The notes beneath the pieces were generated by a model. The model was not told the origin of the DNA, did not search any database, and was given only the letters and a program-made list of their open reading frames with translations. A stretch of DNA of 34,943 nucleotides from a virus, in the IMG/VR virus record IMGVR_UViG_3300032308_001181, positions 1-34,943 of that record; one strand, given 5' to 3'. Made by a program: the position numbers and the translations under genes. Every line of letters begins with the position of its first letter. Positions within the stretch are counted from its first letter, which is position 1. This document shows, piece after piece, positions 23,268 through 31,842 of this stretch.

Positions 23268-25889
23268 ATGGCAGACTTTTTTTGGCCAGTTATTTCAGGC
23301 GGCGGTGGTGGCGGTGGTTCGGGCACGGTAACTAGTGTTGCTTTGTCGGCACCTGCGATCTTTTCAGTGAGTGGAAGTCCAGTCACGACTAGTGGAACAT
23401 TGACGATTGCACTTGCGAATCAAAACGCGAATCTCGTGTGGGCCGGTCCTTCGACTGGAGTCCCTGCGGCACCAAGCTTCAGGTCTTTGGTTGACGCTGA
23501 CATTCCCACTATTGCGAATTCGAAGCTTGATGTCATGGCCGCAAGTACGTTCAAAGCGAATGCTACGGGTGGTGTTGCGACTCCGACTGATATCACGGGC
23601 ACTGACGCCACGGCCTTACTTGATACGTTTACAAGCGGCCTCAAGGGTCTTGCACCGGCTTCAGGTGGTGGAACATCTAATTTCCTACGCGCTGACGGAA
23701 CCTGGGCGGCACCTGCTTCTTCAGGTGCAAATACGACACTCTCAAATTTGACTGCGACGACGGCAATAAATCAGGATTTGTTTTTTGATGTCACGAACAC
23801 AAGAAGCATAGGAAGCAACACAAACTATCCTTTAGCTGTAAACGCCGGGTCTATAAGTGCAGACTTAACCTTGGGAATGGGTGTTAGAGACTTTGCGGTC
23901 TTAAGCAATCCTGTTTTGACGATGGCTTCTCGTTCACTTCCGGATGGTACTGCAAGCGTTGTTTCGTTAGCTTCAGGAAGTTCCACGACCTTAGCTAACC
24001 AAAGAATTGCTGCACTTATGTCGCGAAACCAAACGGGCACAGTTCCAACTGGACTTGTGACGCTTCAATCAGGAAACCAAACGGGCTCAGTTGCTTCGGG
24101 CGATATTCTTTTGAGAGTGGGAACGGTTATAAGCGGGACACGCGGGACAATCCGTTTTGTTGATGCCTCTTTGACTGGCTCTTCAGTCGGTTATGTATGG
24201 ACGCTTCAAAACACGACAACCGGCGCGGGCGCTTGGGCTGCTGCGGCTGCAGGTGGTGCAAATACAACTCTCAGTAACTTGACCTCACCTACGGCTATTA
24301 ACCAGAATTTGATTCCTTCAGGGACAAGAGTTCTTGGTTCTACTGCCAGTCCATGGGCCTCACTTGTCACGCCTGATATTTCAGGTGGTAACGCTGATTT
24401 ATTTATAAGAACAGATGATCAAGCATCGGCCAACTCGAATGCAATTCTTGTTCGAAGTGGTCAGGTAACAACTGCCGGAAATACCGGAGACGTTCTTTTA
24501 GGTTCCGGGAACCATTCGGGAACTGGAAACAGTGGTGCCGTAGTCTTGAGAGCGGGAACTGTAGGCGCCGGGACTCGCGGAAAAATAGTTTTTATTGACG
24601 GGTCTGAAGGCGTAGCGGGCTATGTTTGGACGTCAGTAGGAACCGGCGGCGAGGGTGGATGGGCACCGGCTTCAGGTGGTGCTTCACCGCTGACGACAAA
24701 GGGTGACCTTTACACTTACGACACGGCCGATGCGCGCTTGGGCGTTGGAACAAACGGACAATTTTTGAGTGCGGATTCCACTGAACCGACTGGTTTGAAG
24801 TGGGTGAGTGCAGGTCCTTCGGGTGCCAACACCGCTTTGTCGAACCTTGTTGGACCGACTGCGATCAATGAAGACTTAATTTTTGATAAGACTACGCCCA
24901 TTTTACAAACCAAAGCTCAAATTGGTGCCGCGTCTCAAGAACTTCAAATTAGAACAGGAACGACGACTGGAAACTTTCAGTCGGGTCAAATAAGCCTTTA
25001 CAGTGGTGACACCGCAGGAACCCAACCGACGGGTGCGGTTGCAATATACACTGGAACTGCGGCGGGCGTTGGTGCTGAATCAGGATATGTTCAGCTTTCA
25101 ACCGGGACTCCGGGTTTGGACGCCAATAGCGGACAAGCTATTATTAGCACTGGTGGGGGAAGCGGAACTGGAAGCTCCGGTGTGATCACGATAGGTTCTG
25201 GAAACGTCGATGCCGGAAACGCCGGGAACATAAACATTCAGGCGGGAACTTCGAACACTGGTTCCGGCGGAAATATAAATATATCGGCCGGTGATTCTAC
25301 GAGTGGGACAGAAGGAAGTATCACGCTGACGATTCCGACGGGTGGTGTGATCACCATGGCCGGGACGACGGACTTCAACAACAAAATTGTCTACAACGTC
25401 GCAAATCCTTCGTCGATATCGAATCCGTTCTCTACAAATAATCAAATCTTTGACGTTGATTTCGCGAAGGCTCGACAAGGCATTATTGTTAAATGGAAAG
25501 CTGCATATCCAAATTTCACGGCCGCAGCACTGACGGAAGACATAGAGCTTTTCAGTCTTCCTGCGGGTTGGATGATAAAAAGAATCATGCTGAAACATGA
25601 TGCTTCTTGGAACGATGGCGGAACGGTATCTGCTGCGACTTTAAGTCTTGGAATCACTGGAAACCTGACGAAGTACGCTTCGGCGTTTGATGTGTTTCAA
25701 GCTCCGGGTGGAACAGTTTTTCAAATAAGCAACAATGCGACGATTGAAGATTTCGGCAACCCGACCTCTGTCAGACTTGCTTTGGCGGTTGTTGGAGCAA
25801 ACATAAATACTCTAAATTCTGGTGGTGTTGATTTGTCGATTGAGGTTCAAAACTATTCAGACTTCGCGATTCCAGACATAACAATTTAA
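23268..25889 (+). CDS. Tail fibre protein 1 (873 aa)
   Basis: A large fibre. Residues 11-19 are a glycine hinge (GGGGGGGSG), followed by ..[23 protein letters not shown].. (19-41), the shared N-terminal fibre unit. The shaft has three ANT(T/A)LSNL units at 154, 331 and 520, each followed by TAIN.(D/N)L. There are also repeating strand-turns such as ..SGNQTGSVASGDILLRVGTV.. and ..SGNHSGTGNSGAVVLRAGTV.., typical of beta-helix shafts. Residues about 700-873 form a separate C-terminal domain (..GGTVSAATLSLGITGN..), a candidate receptor-binding head. No hydrolase motif is visible. It is partner of the gene at 22898 and paralogous at its N terminus to the fibre at 26262. Confidence 0.8.
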   Translation: MADFFWPVISGGGGGGGSGTVTSVALSAPAIFSVSGSPVTTSGTLTIALANQNANLVWAGPSTGVPAAPSFRSLVDADIPTIANSKLDVMAASTFKANATGGVATPTDITGTDATALLDTFTSGLKGLAPASGGGTSNFLRADGTWAAPASSGANTTLSNLTATTAINQDLFFDVTNTRSIGSNTNYPLAVNAGSISADLTLGMGVRDFAVLSNPVLTMASRSLPDGTASVVSLASGSSTTLANQRIAALMSRNQTGTVPTGLVTLQSGNQTGSVASGDILLRVGTVISGTRGTIRFVDASLTGSSVGYVWTLQNTTTGAGAWAAAAAGGANTTLSNLTSPTAINQNLIPSGTRVLGSTASPWASLVTPDISGGNADLFIRTDDQASANSNAILVRSGQVTTAGNTGDVLLGSGNHSGTGNSGAVVLRAGTVGAGTRGKIVFIDGSEGVAGYVWTSVGTGGEGGWAPASGGASPLTTKGDLYTYDTADARLGVGTNGQFLSADSTEPTGLKWVSAGPSGANTALSNLVGPTAINEDLIFDKTTPILQTKAQIGAASQELQIRTGTTTGNFQSGQISLYSGDTAGTQPTGAVAIYTGTAAGVGAESGYVQLSTGTPGLDANSGQAIISTGGGSGTGSSGVITIGSGNVDAGNAGNINIQAGTSNTGSGGNINISAGDSTSGTEGSITLTIPTGGVITMAGTTDFNNKIVYNVANPSSISNPFSTNNQIFDVDFAKARQGIIVKWKAAYPNFTAAALTEDIELFSLPAGWMIKRIMLKHDASWNDGGTVSAATLSLGITGNLTKYASAFDVFQAPGGTVFQISNNATIEDFGNPTSVRLALAVVGANINTLNSGGVDLSIEVQNYSDFAIPDITI

Positions 25890-25898
25890 GGGGCTAAA

Positions 25899-26258
25899 AT
25901 GAGAACTGAGAACGAAACAATTCTTGAAGAACTAAGCGGAACGGACATGTCGGTGGATATCACTTCACCGGCTTATTCGATTGAACATATCTATGGCTTC
26001 TCGGTTCAATTCAAATGGTCTGGAAGTGCGACCGGGAACCTGACGATTCAGGGCTCGAACGACGTTTGGGACAACACTCAAAATTATAACGTAGTGAATT
26101 GGGAAACGATTCCCGGTGCTGAGTTTGATGTTTCAACGGGAACAAGTGTTTTGTTCAACATTGATCGCGCATTTTATCGATGGTTTCGAGTGAACTTTGT
26201 CAGCGCCGGTGGTGCAGCTTCAATGGAACTCGCACAATTTATGATCAAAGGGGTTTGA
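25899..26258 (+). CDS. Small beta-sandwich tail protein, module 2 (119 aa)
   Basis: A 119-residue strand-rich protein in the same place relative to fibre 2 as the gene at 22898 holds to fibre 1. It shares the DMSVDITSP..SIEHIYGFSVQFKW pattern, about the same length and a similar end (..FYRWFRVNFVSAGGAASMELAQFMIKG). It reads as a diverged copy of the module 1 gene. The ATG at 25899 follows aaggggctaaa. It probably caps, bases or links a fibre; function is inferred from the repeated arrangement only. Confidence 0.75.
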   Translation: MRTENETILEELSGTDMSVDITSPAYSIEHIYGFSVQFKWSGSATGNLTIQGSNDVWDNTQNYNVVNWETIPGAEFDVSTGTSVLFNIDRAFYRWFRVNFVSAGGAASMELAQFMIKGV

Positions 26259-26261
26259 TGT

Positions 26262-28370
26262 ATGGCATGGGTTGATGTTCCCCCGGATACGGGCGGCGGT
26301 GGTGGTGGTTCGGGAACGGTCACAAGCGTAGGTCTTTTGCTTCCCGCTTCGACTTTCACCATTGGTGGGTCACCTGTCACAATATCGGGAACCTTGACGG
26401 GTCAGTTTATAAATCAAACGGCAAATAGATTTCTCGCAGGACCTACGACGGGCATTCCCGGTGTGCCTACATGGCGTGCTGTAGTGCCTGCGGATCTTCC
26501 GACGATACCGATCACGGGTGGTGGAACGGGTCAAATAACTGCGACATTAGGTTTCAATGCGCTTTCACCTTTGACGACAAAGGGCGACGTTGTAGTTCAT
26601 AACGGGACGAACAACATTCGATTTCCTGTCGGTCCAAACGGTTCAGTTTTAATTTCGAATTCAGCACAAACTTCAGGCCTTGAATGGTCGACGGTTGTCG
26701 GAACGGGAACGGTGACAAGTGTTGCCCTTTCGATGCCTTCAATTTTTAGTGTTTCAGGAAGTCCGGTCACGACGACAGGGACATTGACTGCGTCACTTGC
26801 CACTCAGCTTGCGAATTTAGTTTTCGCAGGTCCTTCAAGCGGTGGTGCTTTGGCGCCTACGTTTAGAAGTTTGGTTGGCGATGATATTTCAGGAATTTCC
26901 GCAGGTGGTGATCTAACCGGGAATTATCCGAATCCAAGTTTAGCGAACACGACAGTTTCACCGGGTGCGTATGGTTCAGCGACTCAGAGTCCGACGTTTA
27001 CGGTGGACGCTAAGGGTCGATTGACTGCGGCCGCGAATGTCACGATTGCGGGTGTTACACCTGCGGGTGCGGCGGGTGGTGATTTGACGGGTTCGTATCC
27101 GAATCCGACTTTGGCGACGTCCGGTGTTGCGGCGGGAACCTTTGGTTCTTCGACTCAGATTCCGGTGATCACTTTCGATGCTAAGGGACGTGCGACGACT
27201 GCGATCACGGTACCGGCTGCGGCCTTTACGGACCCGATGACAACGCCGGGTGATATTATAATTCGTGACGGTTTGAATGCGACGACTCGTCTTCCGGTTG
27301 GAAGTGAAGCTCAAATTTTAAGAGTGGTGAGCGGTGTTCCGGCTTGGGACGATGAAAACATTGACGCAATTTTTGGCGACGGAAACTTAGGAAACGCTAC
27401 GATTTCAGGAGCTTTGACTCTAAGTGCCCTTGTTTCCTACGACACTTTGACGCTGATAGCGGGTTGTCAAATCACGACAAGTGGCTATCCGATTTATTGT
27501 AAAACTTTGGATCTCTCGAATGCGCCTGCGGGTGCGATTCGTTGGAACGGAAACAATGGCGTCAACGGCACGGGTGCGAACGGTGGTGCCGGTGGAACGG
27601 CGCTGACTTCTAACATTTTAGGTGGAAGCGGTGCCGGGTCTCAAGGTGCAACGGGTGTTATCGGTGCCGGTGTTATTGCGGCCGCACCTTCGAACATCAC
27701 TGGTAACGGTGGAAACTCCGGTGCGGGTGGTGGTTCTGGTTCGGGAACGAGCGGCGGCGCTTCAGGTCGAGGACAAGCAACGGCGAGCGCAAGAATTCTT
27801 TACGGTCGAAATGAGACTGCATTTTTAAGGGCCACAAGTTTACTTTCATCGGGTGCCGGTGGTGCCGGTGGATCTTCGGGTGGTGGTGATGCGGGTGCGA
27901 ACACCGGTCGCGGCGGCGGCGGCGGTGGTGGTGGTGGTGGTTTCATCGCCATCTATGCACGAAATATCATCACTTCGGGTTCAACCGCTGCGGGCGTGAT
28001 TCAAGCCAATGCCGGAAACGGTGCGAACGGCGCGACTGCGGTCGTAGCTTCCGTTGGTGGCGGTGGCGGTGGTGGCGGTGGCGGCGGCGGGTATGTGTAC
28101 CTGGCTTATGCTACAAAAACCGGCCCGGTTGTGTCTGGCCTTATTGAATGCAACGGCGGTACCGGCGGGACTGGCGGAAGTGCTATTAGTCCAGGAGCTA
28201 CGGGTGGAAGCGGTGGAACGGGTGGAACTTCCGGTTACATTGACGCAATTAATTTCACGACCATGGTTGGCTCGCATGTTGGTGGTATTGTCGGCGCAGC
28301 GGGTGCGGCTCAAGTGGGCGGCGTTGGCGGCACGGGCGGTGCCGGTGGAACAATTTCCTTGAGTTTATAA
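26262..28370 (+). CDS. Tail fibre/adhesin protein 2 with polyglycine domain (702 aa)
   Basis: The second fibre. Residues 11-18 are a glycine hinge, followed by the shared N-terminal unit ([15 protein letters not shown]..). The unit is repeated inside at about 149-205 ([23 protein letters not shown]), closest to fibre 1. Two GGDLTG(N/S)YPNP repeats lie at 215 and 272, each followed by T.DAKGR.T. Residues about 430-700 are extremely glycine-rich, with runs of 10 glycines (551-560, bases 27912-27941) and 12 glycines (599-610, bases 28056-28091). These runs alternate with short strands ([18 protein letters not shown]). The layout recalls the glycine-rich receptor-binding tips of T-even gp38-type adhesins. 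The receptor is unknown. Confidence 0.8.
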   Translation: MAWVDVPPDTGGGGGGSGTVTSVGLLLPASTFTIGGSPVTISGTLTGQFINQTANRFLAGPTTGIPGVPTWRAVVPADLPTIPITGGGTGQITATLGFNALSPLTTKGDVVVHNGTNNIRFPVGPNGSVLISNSAQTSGLEWSTVVGTGTVTSVALSMPSIFSVSGSPVTTTGTLTASLATQLANLVFAGPSSGGALAPTFRSLVGDDISGISAGGDLTGNYPNPSLANTTVSPGAYGSATQSPTFTVDAKGRLTAAANVTIAGVTPAGAAGGDLTGSYPNPTLATSGVAAGTFGSSTQIPVITFDAKGRATTAITVPAAAFTDPMTTPGDIIIRDGLNATTRLPVGSEAQILRVVSGVPAWDDENIDAIFGDGNLGNATISGALTLSALVSYDTLTLIAGCQITTSGYPIYCKTLDLSNAPAGAIRWNGNNGVNGTGANGGAGGTALTSNILGGSGAGSQGATGVIGAGVIAAAPSNITGNGGNSGAGGGSGSGTSGGASGRGQATASARILYGRNETAFLRATSLLSSGAGGAGGSSGGGDAGANTGRGGGGGGGGGGFIAIYARNIITSGSTAAGVIQANAGNGANGATAVVASVGGGGGGGGGGGGYVYLAYATKTGPVVSGLIECNGGTGGTGGSAISPGATGGSGGTGGTSGYIDAINFTTMVGSHVGGIVGAAGAAQVGGVGGTGGAGGTISLSL

Positions 28371-28379
28371 GGGGACAAA

Positions 28380-28871
28380 ATGGCGATTCGAGACATTTTA
28401 GACTATCAGGGCGTGAAGATTGGTGAGCTTGAGCTTCCCGACGGGACTTCAGAGGAAGTGTGGGCCGCAAAGCTTGCACCTTATGCCGTGGCACCACTGA
28501 CGCAGGAACAACAAATAATTTCGCAATTGAAGCGAACGGTTCAGGAATCGAAGGTGATTGCAGATGAAGTTATGGAAGAATTTAAAAAAGAGAATCTGCT
28601 CTATTTTGCGACGGCGGGTATATCGAACGATTTGGCGGTTCTCAAAAGCCTATGGGTTCACCATAGACTTCGAGCCGTTGATATAACAGTAGGCGGGCTT
28701 CCTGTAACCGTGGACATCATGAACATGGTTGTGAGCGGTGATATTGAAACGGCTTATGTAGCCCTTTCCTATATGACCCCGGATGACATGTCTCAGGACT
28801 ATCATTTTTTATCGACAGAAAAGATCAATGATTTGAAGACAAAACTAGGTGCTCGCCTTGGACTCGCGTGA
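28380..28871 (+). CDS. Fibre-associated hypothetical protein (163 aa)
   Basis: A 163-residue protein directly after the fibres. It opens with a small beta unit (..DYQGVKIGELELPDGTSEEVWAAKLAPY..) often found in proteins downstream of phage fibres, followed by a glutamine/lysine helix (..QEQQIISQLKRTVQESKVIADEVM..) and a compact C-terminal half (..YFATAGISNDLAVLKSLW..). A fibre assembly chaperone or baseplate role is possible from position and layout, but I recognise no defined family. The ATG follows aaggggacaaa. Confidence 0.65.
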   Translation: MAIRDILDYQGVKIGELELPDGTSEEVWAAKLAPYAVAPLTQEQQIISQLKRTVQESKVIADEVMEEFKKENLLYFATAGISNDLAVLKSLWVHHRLRAVDITVGGLPVTVDIMNMVVSGDIETAYVALSYMTPDDMSQDYHFLSTEKINDLKTKLGARLGLA

Positions 28872-29055
28872 AGTCGGTGACTTTACGACAACAGGAATCA
28901 TCGTGACATCGACGGCCCTCATTTGGTTTATTTGGGACGTGATTGCGTACTTTCAAAAAAAACAAACTATAAGCGTTTACATAAGGGACTGGTCTTTTTA
29001 TAGTCCGGTTGTCCCTTTCATTTTTGGTTTACTAATGGGTCATTGGTTTTGGTGA
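28858..29055 (+). CDS. Two-TM membrane protein, holin candidate (65 aa)
   Basis: Two hydrophobic helices, ..TTTGIIVTSTALIWFIWDVIAYF.. (about 9-31) and ..FYSPVVPFIFGLLMGHWFW (47-65), with a charged middle (QKKQTISVYIRD). Short two-helix proteins of this type after the fibre genes are often holins. I choose TTG 28858, which follows actaggtg by about 8 nt; GTG 28849 is the alternative but leaves no room for an SD. It overlaps the previous gene by 14 bp. No direct proof of pore function. Confidence 0.65.
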   Translation: MDSREVGDFTTTGIIVTSTALIWFIWDVIAYFQKKQTISVYIRDWSFYSPVVPFIFGLLMGHWFW

Positions 29056-29078
29056 CCTTAAAACATACGGAGAGAACA

Positions 29079-29417
29079 ATGGGAAAGAAGCAAAAAGAAG
29101 TGAAGGTTGAAGAAACAAAAACTGAAGAGACTTCACCGGTTCAAGACCCTGCTGCGGCAAGGACTATTGTTGACGGTCAGGGGAACAAGCAAGTCCTTGC
29201 AGAATGGTATGGAATTCGGGGAGAGAGTGTTGCAGCGTTTTACGTTTATTTGGCGACAAGGCCTTTCATTGAGGTGGCTCAATTGATGCCGCTCTTTCAA
29301 CAATTGATGGATATTAAGCCCGTGACGGTGGACGAGACGGTTCCGACAGGCACAGTTGATGAGAACGGCAAGGTGACGATGCCGGACGAGGTTGAAGCTG
29401 GAACTATGGCTCAATAA
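29079..29417 (+). CDS. Hypothetical protein of the lysis region (112 aa)
   Basis: A 112-residue protein. The frame is open from 29043, but the ATG at 29079 has ggag six bases upstream and gives a lysine-rich start MGKKQKEVKVEE. The N-terminal 30 residues are charged and disordered. The middle (..AEWYGIRGESVAAFYVYLATRPFIEVAQLMPLFQQL..) looks like a helical domain, and the end is acidic. No family is recognised. It overlaps the next gene by 26 bp. Confidence 0.65.
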   Translation: MGKKQKEVKVEETKTEETSPVQDPAAARTIVDGQGNKQVLAEWYGIRGESVAAFYVYLATRPFIEVAQLMPLFQQLMDIKPVTVDETVPTGTVDENGKVTMPDEVEAGTMAQ

Positions 29418-29628
29418 GCACGTTGCAGTGCTGACACTTCTAGGCGGTTTAATAGGGACTTCAGGGACCTTGGTCGCGTTTGCGTACACGACTTTCGAGA
29501 CCAAGGCCGAGACGCATAGAGCCATTGATGAAACTAGGCGTTTATTTGAGAGTGTATTGAGTACGATTGATAAGCGTTTGGAACGCATAGAGGACAAATT
29601 GGATAGGATTCAAGAGGGGGAAAGATGA
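29392..29628 (+). CDS. Single-TM coiled-coil protein with non-ATG start (78 aa)
   Basis: One hydrophobic helix (VAVLTLLGGLIGTSGTLVAFAYTTF, about residues 11-35) followed by a charged coiled coil (..RLFESVLSTIDKRLERIEDKLDRIQEG). An N-terminal helix plus periplasmic or cytoplasmic coiled coil fits a holin partner or inner-membrane spanin, so it is a lysis candidate. There is no ATG: TTG 29392 opens the frame right after gagg (too close), while CTG 29398 sits 6 nt after it, the ideal spacing. The true start is therefore ambiguous. The last codons overlap the next ATG (ATGA at 29625). Confidence 0.65.
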   Translation: MKLELWLNKHVAVLTLLGGLIGTSGTLVAFAYTTFETKAETHRAIDETRRLFESVLSTIDKRLERIEDKLDRIQEGER

Positions 29629-29939
29629 AAAGAGATACAGGAATTTTAATAGGTACGTGCTTGGTGTTGATTCCGATGATTGCTTTCGGGCAGGACGCGG
29701 TTCCGGCACCGACGTTCTTGGACGGGGTGATAAAATTTATATCTGAGCTTTCACCGTCTTTGATTGCAGGGCTTTTGGTTGTTGTTGAGTTCATCTTGAG
29801 GGCAACACCTTCAGTGAAGCCGCTTTCGATCTTGGTGCCTGCGAAGTATGCGTGTCAGGGCTTGGCTTTCATTCTTGAGTGGGCAGCGGGCTTGCTTGAC
29901 AAGTTGATCATAGTCGCTCAAAACACGAAGCCAAAATGA
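29625..29939 (+). CDS. Membrane protein with signal peptide (104 aa)
   Basis: The N terminus MKRDTGILIGTCLVLIPMIAFGQDA is a typical cleavable signal (basic tip, hydrophobic core, cleavage likely after A-F-G). A second hydrophobic segment follows at about 43-65 (LSPSLIAGLLVVVEFILRA), then a moderately hydrophobic end. The product is likely exported and held in the inner membrane. In this cassette a lysis or envelope-interaction role is plausible. The SD is agaggggga, one of the poly-G sites. Confidence 0.65.
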   Translation: MKRDTGILIGTCLVLIPMIAFGQDAVPAPTFLDGVIKFISELSPSLIAGLLVVVEFILRATPSVKPLSILVPAKYACQGLAFILEWAAGLLDKLIIVAQNTKPK

Positions 29940-30625
29940 TGTCTTTGAGGATGTTGTTTAAGGTCGCGCCATGTGCATTGGTTGCGGCCTTTTTTTTATC
30001 CTGCGCGGGTGCTCAGAAAACTGAACGTGCACCCTTATACCGCTACAAGGCGGATATTCTTTTTGAAATAAACGGCCTTAAGTCTAGTGGAATGGTTGTT
30101 GTGCCGTTAACGGACTTGGTGAAGATCAAGATGCGATCAAAGGCTAGACTTGATCTTCTCATGATTTCTTCGTGCCACCGAACCTATACAATCGAGAAGG
30201 TTGATGAGGGTTGGTTCGGCGGTGCCGCGAAGGAATTCGTTTATGAATACAGGCCTACTGAAATCGAGAAGTCAGGATTCTGCCCTGTATATTTCCAGGC
30301 TTTCGACAAAAACGGAATCACCGCTTGGGGAATGCTTGCGTTCAAGACGACGGAAACACTTAAGGCCACTCTTCAGTGTTCAGGCACGGTCTCGGAGAAC
30401 GTCGGTGTCTCGATCTGTCAGGCCAAGTCAGGTCTGACTCAGGGAATTAAGTTCTCTCAGAGGCCTAAATTCATCGGTAACGACAAATGTGAAATTAAGG
30501 AATCGGGCCTCAATGCATTTGAAGTGCGGGCGAATTCCGGCTTTTGCAACGCAACATTTATGCTGAATAAAGAGATTCATCGGCTTGTTCTTTTGGGCTT
30601 TGACGAAGTGTTGGTGCGCGAATGA
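29936..30625 (+). CDS. Predicted lipoprotein (229 aa)
   Basis: The start MMSLRMLFKVAPCALVAAFFLSCAG ends in a lipobox-like F-L-S-C, with C23 the likely lipidated residue; leucine is at -2 rather than -3, so the box is imperfect. The mature part is a beta-rich domain with several cysteines (..MISSCHRTYTIEKV.., ..GFCPVYFQAF.., ..GVSICQAKSGL..) that could form disulfides in the periplasm. I recall similar phage lipoproteins of unknown role. Options are an outer-membrane spanin-like partner (long for that) or a superinfection-exclusion lipoprotein. ATG 29936 or the adjacent 29939 may start it; the previous stop overlaps. Confidence 0.7.
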   Translation: MMSLRMLFKVAPCALVAAFFLSCAGAQKTERAPLYRYKADILFEINGLKSSGMVVVPLTDLVKIKMRSKARLDLLMISSCHRTYTIEKVDEGWFGGAAKEFVYEYRPTEIEKSGFCPVYFQAFDKNGITAWGMLAFKTTETLKATLQCSGTVSENVGVSICQAKSGLTQGIKFSQRPKFIGNDKCEIKESGLNAFEVRANSGFCNATFMLNKEIHRLVLLGFDEVLVRE

Positions 30626-30807
30626 ACTACTTAACGATTGTCTTCAAACTACTAGGCCTAGTGCTCGATTGGTACGGAGCCTCTATCGATACTAGGAAGA
30701 AATTCCTAGATTTAGTCAAGGAAGCCGAGAAGGACGAATTGATTCCTTCGAAAGCACGTGACGATTTTGAGCGTCAACTTGAAGCCTTGAATAAGACTCA
30801 AGAATAA
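30622..30807 (+). CDS. Small amphipathic protein (61 aa)
   Basis: A 61-residue protein with a short hydrophobic N terminus (MNYLTIVFKLLGLVLDWYG) and a charged helical rest (..RKKFLDLVKEAEKDELIPS..FERQLEALNK). The start overlaps the lipoprotein stop (ATGA), so translation is coupled. The N-terminal helix could peripherally anchor it to the membrane. It ends the lysis/membrane cassette; no function is visible. Confidence 0.6.
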   Translation: MNYLTIVFKLLGLVLDWYGASIDTRKKFLDLVKEAEKDELIPSKARDDFERQLEALNKTQE

Positions 30808-30821
30808 TTTACTTAAAACTT

Positions 30822-31820
30822 ATGGGGTTATATCTAGGGGATTCGCTCGAGGTCTTAAGGGGCTTTTCAGACAATTCTATTGATGCCGTGGTGACAGACC
30901 CGCCTTATGGTTTGTCGTTCATGGGGAAGAAATGGGACTACGACGTTCCGAGTGTCGAGCTATGGCGTGAGGTGTTACGGGTATTGAAGCCCGGCGGTCA
31001 CGTCTTGTCCTTTGGTGGAACGCGCACTTATCACCGTATGGTCGTGAATATTGAAGACGCGTGTTTTGAGATCAGGGACCAGATTCAATGGTTATATGGT
31101 TCGGGGTTTCCAAAGAGTATGAATGTAGGAAAACAAGGTGGACCAGAAGGCTTTGGAACCGCTTTGAAGCCCGCAAATGAACCCATATGCCTTGCAAGAA
31201 AGCCTTTAGAGAATGGACTGACTGTTGCGCAGAATGTTTTGAAGTGGGGCACGGGTGCAATGAATATTGATGCGAGTCGAATACAATCAAACGGCGAGCA
31301 TAAAAAGTCATTTATGCCTACAAATAATGAACGGGAAATATTTGGAAAACAGACGCCTTATCAGCCTACAAATGCAGAAGGTCGATGGCCCGCGAACATT
31401 CTACTAGACGCGCAAGCGGCGTTTGATTTGGATGAACAGAGTGGTCAATTTGCGGGATCTATTGGAAGGGCTAACAGAAAGAGTGCGGGTCAGTACAATG
31501 CAACAAATTTTAAGGTTGGAGTAATAACTAAAACAGAAATCAAAGATTTTGGCGGTGCTTCTCGGTTTTTTTATGTCGCGAAAGCCTCGAAGCGTGAGCG
31601 TGGACCTGACAACAAACATCCAACTGTAAAACCAATAAAGCTCATGGAATACCTCGTGCGTCTCATAACACCACCAAACGGCACGGTCCTAGACCCATTT
31701 ATGGGCTCGGGAACTACGGGAATTGCTTCAAAGAACCTAGACTTCCAGTTCAAAGGTATTGAATTGAATGCTGAATATTTCGAGATAGCAAAAAGAAGAA
31801 TTGAAGCTTGCATAGCGTAG
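30822..31820 (+). CDS. Orphan DNA methyltransferase, beta class (amino-MTase)
   Basis: A 332-residue site-specific amino-methyltransferase. The catalytic motif D26-P-P-Y29 comes first and the SAM-binding motif D291-P-F-M-G-S-G-T-T-G near the C terminus, with KP at 270-271 and GIEL at 312-315. This order (motif IV before motif I) is the beta class. DPPY occurs in N6-adenine and some N4-cytosine enzymes, so the base is not certain. The middle (about 80-260, with ..WLYGSGFPKSMN.. and ..LKPANEPICLARKPL..) is the target-recognition region. No restriction nuclease sits beside it, so a role in masking phage DNA from host restriction is likely. No clear SD precedes ATG 30822. Confidence 0.9.
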   Translation: MGLYLGDSLEVLRGFSDNSIDAVVTDPPYGLSFMGKKWDYDVPSVELWREVLRVLKPGGHVLSFGGTRTYHRMVVNIEDACFEIRDQIQWLYGSGFPKSMNVGKQGGPEGFGTALKPANEPICLARKPLENGLTVAQNVLKWGTGAMNIDASRIQSNGEHKKSFMPTNNEREIFGKQTPYQPTNAEGRWPANILLDAQAAFDLDEQSGQFAGSIGRANRKSAGQYNATNFKVGVITKTEIKDFGGASRFFYVAKASKRERGPDNKHPTVKPIKLMEYLVRLITPPNGTVLDPFMGSGTTGIASKNLDFQFKGIELNAEYFEIAKRRIEACIA

Positions 31821-31842
31821 CGCGCAAGAATTAACTAGATAA

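Noticed and set aside
25098-25598. 166-aa leftward ORF inside fibre 1
   Set aside because: It is an arginine/cysteine/serine-rich antisense shadow of a repetitive gene, without an SD or recognisable fold.
30787-30813. Promoter TTGAAT-TTTACT just before the methyltransferase
   Set aside because: The spacer is only 15 bases and both boxes match four of six positions, which is expected often by chance in AT-rich gaps.
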